From: Deferribacteres bacterium JdFR-76
GTDB lineage: Bacteria; Zhuqueibacterota; JdFR-76
Reading direction: 5' to 3'
NCBI GenBank assembly: GCA_002011685.1
Contig: MTOL01000015.1
Span: 1-6,193, forward strand
DNA length: 6,193 nucleotides
How positions within the stretch are numbered: the first letter of the stretch is position 1; the number at the start of each line of letters is the position of its first letter. Below, in pieces: positions 3,518-6,193 of this stretch. The notes under the pieces were generated by a model. It worked only from the letters and a program-made list of their open reading frames with translations, had not been told where the DNA came from and ran no database searches. The position numbers and the translations under genes were made by a program.

Positions 3518-6193
3518 ATGAAAAGGCGGCTCTTTCTCCCGGTTCTTTTATGGGGCATGTTTACCCTGGTATCTGAGGCTGCTATTCAGCCTTATTCTTT
3601 CCGATTAATCACAGACCGTGAGTATGTTTTCTGTGCAAATCTGCTTGGTGTTTCTACGGCCCATTTTACCATTGTTGTGTATGATTCCACTGGAAAACCT
3701 GTGCCTGGTGGAACTCCTTTTTGCATACAGCAAGAAACGCCTGGTGGTGAATTCCGTTCCCCTCAGCTTTTTAAAACCACTGCGAATAAAGCCAGCGGAG
3801 GAATGGGGTATTACTTTTTTACAACCGATCCGAACGGAAAGATTGAGATCGATTTTTATCCTCTGACGATGTGGAGACGTAGAAACCTGTACATTTATGG
3901 ATACCGCGTTCGTTTTTCCGATCCATCAGATTCCTCCTCGGCCGAACCAACCGTCAGTGTAGCACTGGATTCATCCGGAAGTTCGTTTCCACATTTTGTG
4001 GGCCCCGATAGCGTTGTGGTAGATATCCGAGGGGGAAGGGGCGAACCTCAGTATGATGAGTATTTCTTTTTATCTTTTAAGCCATCCACCTATGCAGAAA
4101 AGGCTTATTTTACATTAAAGGTTTATGATGAAATCGGACGACCTGTTCCAGAAAATACACCTATAGCAGTTCAGGAAGTATTCCCATATTTGACCGGTTC
4201 CGATTTGCAGAGTGCAACCCGGTTCCACGTGTACAAATATCCAAACGATGGCGATACCTACTATTTCCGAACCAATGCCAACGGGGAGATTGAGTTCATC
4301 TATACAATCGATCCGAAACAAGAAAGGCTTTTGTTGCCGGTAAGCCATGAATATTACACATCTTATTCGCAGCTGTATAGTACGGTTCAGGAATTTTGGG
4401 AACGGTATAAAAAGCCGTACTTCCGGAAGCTTGGGTTCGGTTATTTTGCCGTAGATCTGTTGGAGGATGGAAATCCTGTCCCTATTCTTTATGCGCCTCA
4501 CTTGGTGGGGTTGCGAAAACAATTGAAGGTCAAACAGGATTCGCTATTTTTTGTTTTGCCAGACCGGGTCGTGTGCCGGGTTCGGGGCATTTTTAACGGA
4601 GATCAGTATTTGTTTACCAGCTATTCGAAAATTGAACCGGCGCTGGTTGAGATGCAGGTATTTGATGAGATCGGACGCCCTGTCCCGGAAGGAACAGGCG
4701 TGGAGGTCTACCTGGATTATTATATTTATGGGACAGAGCTTGTGGGCAAGGGGGTAAACAAAATTTTAATCGGGCGGTACAGGATTTTTCTAGGTCCACA
4801 GGGAAAAGCCACATTCTACTATTTTCCACCTTTCTACCCACTGGCATTTGATAAAGGCCTAAACAGCTATAGACGGCCCTTTCATCCTAAAGATCTCATT
4901 TTTAGTGATCCGGAACAGCAACCCACTCTGGTGGCGCCCAAGTATGCCAGCATCCGGTTTTCTCCACCGGAACTTCTCCATTTGCAGGGAAGAGCAACGG
5001 TAACGGTGGAGGTGAAAGATCAGATGGGTCGGCCAGTTCCGCCAGGAACGCGAATCCGCCTGTACTTTAACCGTGGAACCATTCGGGGAATGTCAAAGGG
5101 AGGAGTTTTTACCATTCAAAAAGATGGGAAGGCGCGTTTTGCCTATATTTCTCCAACCCGCAACATTTTTTACAATGGTTCCGCCTATTTTGCATTATCT
5201 ACCTATCAGCAGGTGTACATTTATCAGCCGGGCTGGCGGGATTTGGCGGAAGCTTGGCTTAAAATGAGAGGAGCCTATTTGAGCCCTTACAACCGTTCTA
5301 TTACCCAGCTGCTTCTTGGCAAAACGATTACGGGTTTGCTAAAAGAACTGAATCCCATTGCCTTCGTTGGAAGCCTGAAGCGTTTTACCGAAGCGGCCGA
5401 ACTTGCCAGGCAGAAACGGATTGAGCTGATCCGGGCAGCCGGAGATCCGGATATCGATGATGCGGCTTTTGAACAAAAATATCAAGAGTTTATGCAGGCT
5501 TTTGCAGGAGTGGTCAATCACATGCAGGAATTTGTTCTGGATGTTCCCGGGATGAGTTTCAATCCGACCATGCCGCTTGGGGTGTCTTCTGCTGCAACAA
5601 CCGTAATTGAGCAGGGAGTGAAACAGCAGCTGGCTAATCATGTTTATAGCGGCCTGGTGACCAATCAAATTATTTCTCTATCCATTCAATTTGTTCAATT
5701 TAAAGCCCGTCTGCATTACGGTTCTTCAGGAGGAGTTCGCTTTCAGAAACCGCGACAACAGGAAACGGGAGCTTTCTGGCTGCAGCTATTAACGCCCTTC
5801 TATGTCTTGCCATCCCAAAGCGGAATGTTTGAACTGTTTGCGTTGAAGTTCCGGGTAATTGGAACGGGGGGAGCCGTACGGGACAGCGTGATTACTCCGG
5901 GAAGCCGCACATTCGTTTCTGTGGATGAAATTCCCTGGTATCTCGGATTTCGCGTATCGCCCGGCGCTCCCATGCAGGCAGGAGGGATTTTGGAGGTAAC
6001 AGCAGTAGATACGGCAGCGGATGCTTTTGACGCATCCGTGCTGGGTATTGTGTTTCGCAGCCCCTACGGGGGCGAGCTGGATTATGTGGATGCAGTGAAG
6101 GCTCCTCCAGATAGCACGGTTGAGTTAAGTTGGGTTGATGGAACACGGATATTGTTGCCGGCTGGCAGCGTGGCGGGTTCCACGCTTCTTTTT
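3518..6193 (+). CDS. Large exported Ig-like (Big/invasin-like) repeat protein, 3' partial
   Basis: An uninterrupted frame of 892 codons reaching the window edge with no stop, so the C-terminus is missing. Residues 1-22 are a Sec signal peptide: MKRR, a hydrophobic core, then S-E-A-A, with cleavage likely near A21/A22; no lipobox follows. Residues about 40-570 contain four Ig-like modules. Each has an early V-x-D-x-x-G-[RK]-P-V-P loop (D56, D204, D383, D501) and a late N/G-rich turn before a beta strand (G107, G256, G429, G537). This is the layout of bacterial Ig-like Big_1/invasin domains. A fifth, degenerate loop, DGNPVP, lies at residues 317-322. Residues about 575-728 are helix-rich (for example RFTEAAELARQKRIELIRAA). 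The remainder is beta-rich and reaches GTRILLPAGS near P881, resembling the 'IPAG' motif of ZU5-like or other extracellular domains. Location is periplasmic or cell-surface. Adhesion or envelope structure is plausible but unproven. Confidence 0.88.
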   Translation, partial: MKRRLFLPVLLWGMFTLVSEAAIQPYSFRLITDREYVFCANLLGVSTAHFTIVVYDSTGKPVPGGTPFCIQQETPGGEFRSPQLFKTTANKASGGMGYYFFTTDPNGKIEIDFYPLTMWRRRNLYIYGYRVRFSDPSDSSSAEPTVSVALDSSGSSFPHFVGPDSVVVDIRGGRGEPQYDEYFFLSFKPSTYAEKAYFTLKVYDEIGRPVPENTPIAVQEVFPYLTGSDLQSATRFHVYKYPNDGDTYYFRTNANGEIEFIYTIDPKQERLLLPVSHEYYTSYSQLYSTVQEFWERYKKPYFRKLGFGYFAVDLLEDGNPVPILYAPHLVGLRKQLKVKQDSLFFVLPDRVVCRVRGIFNGDQYLFTSYSKIEPALVEMQVFDEIGRPVPEGTGVEVYLDYYIYGTELVGKGVNKILIGRYRIFLGPQGKATFYYFPPFYPLAFDKGLNSYRRPFHPKDLIFSDPEQQPTLVAPKYASIRFSPPELLHLQGRATVTVEVKDQMGRPVPPGTRIRLYFNRGTIRGMSKGGVFTIQKDGKARFAYISPTRNIFYNGSAYFALSTYQQVYIYQPGWRDLAEAWLKMRGAYLSPYNRSITQLLLGKTITGLLKELNPIAFVGSLKRFTEAAELARQKRIELIRAAGDPDIDDAAFEQKYQEFMQAFAGVVNHMQEFVLDVPGMSFNPTMPLGVSSAATTVIEQGVKQQLANHVYSGLVTNQIISLSIQFVQFKARLHYGSSGGVRFQKPRQQETGAFWLQLLTPFYVLPSQSGMFELFALKFRVIGTGGAVRDSVITPGSRTFVSVDEIPWYLGFRVSPGAPMQAGGILEVTAVDTAADAFDASVLGIVFRSPYGGELDYVDAVKAPPDSTVELSWVDGTRILLPAGSVAGSTLLF
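3641..3871 (+). repeat. Ig-like module 1 (approximate)
   Basis: First copy, residues about 42-118. The loop is YDSTGKPVPGGTP (D56, G59, P61-V62-P63), and the closing turn is TDPNGKIEIDF (D104, G107). Boundaries are estimated from the motif pair. Confidence 0.65.
4091..4321 (+). repeat. Ig-like module 2 (approximate)
   Basis: Second copy, residues about 192-268. The loop is YDEIGRPVPENTP (D204, G207), and the closing turn is TNANGEIEFIY (N253, G256). The nine residues DEIGRPVPE are identical to those in module 3. Confidence 0.7.
4625..4843 (+). repeat. Ig-like module 3 (approximate)
   Basis: Third copy, residues about 370-442. The loop is FDEIGRPVPEGTG (D383, G386), and the closing turn is GPQGKATFYYFPP (G429). 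An insertion before the turn carries the aromatic run LDYYIYG. Confidence 0.7.
4949..5161 (+). repeat. Ig-like module 4 (approximate)
   Basis: Fourth copy, residues about 478-548, and the most canonical one. It reads ATVTVEVKDQMGRPVPPGT (D501, G504) and ends QKDGKARFAYISP (G537). This copy most resembles the classic Big_1 form, with a short strand-loop-strand start and a 'dGkA' turn. Confidence 0.72.

Noticed and set aside
3265..3576. 103-codon plus-strand open frame in the gap before the large gene
   Set aside because: No ribosome binding site, odd composition, and its 3' end overlaps the well-supported start and signal peptide of the 3518 gene in another frame.

Overview
The window is a 6.2 kb, all plus-strand stretch of bacterial DNA. 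It holds four complete protein genes and one very large gene cut by the right edge. Base composition looks moderate, close to half GC in the genes, with an AT-rich gap at about 3100-3450. A typical lipoprotein box (LLSC) and a large Sec-exported, Ig-like repeat protein suggest a Gram-negative-type bacterium. The style (exported multi-domain beta proteins, M28 lipoprotein) would fit an FCB-group or neighbouring lineage, but that is inference; no marker here fixes the phylum.

Layout. Positions 64-264 encode a cold-shock RNA/DNA chaperone, followed by a textbook Rho-independent terminator (293-319), so it is a separate transcription unit at its 3' end. Positions 439-873 encode a 144-residue protein I do not recognise. 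Positions 1042-2028 encode a XerD-type tyrosine recombinase with all six catalytic residues and an undecided start (TTG 1042 or ATG 1063). Positions 2136-3095 encode a lipoprotein M28-family zinc aminopeptidase with a complete metal-binding set. A 422-base gap (3096-3517) contains no convincing gene, one GC-rich hairpin and a weak promoter candidate.

From 3518 to the window end one reading frame stays open for 892 codons with no stop. It has an ideal ribosome binding site, a signal peptide, four copies of a Big/invasin-like Ig module plus a fifth degenerate loop, a helix-rich insert, and a second beta-rich part ending in a 'GTRILLPAGS' motif. This is the dominant feature of the window and its least ordinary one.

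How the genes fit together: the csp and xerD genes are housekeeping functions (nucleic acid chaperone; chromosome dimer resolution). The M28 lipoprotein and the large exported protein both act outside the cytoplasm, but they are separated by 422 bases and nothing shows that they form a pathway. I found no CRISPR array, tRNA, rRNA, insertion sequence or recognised defence system.
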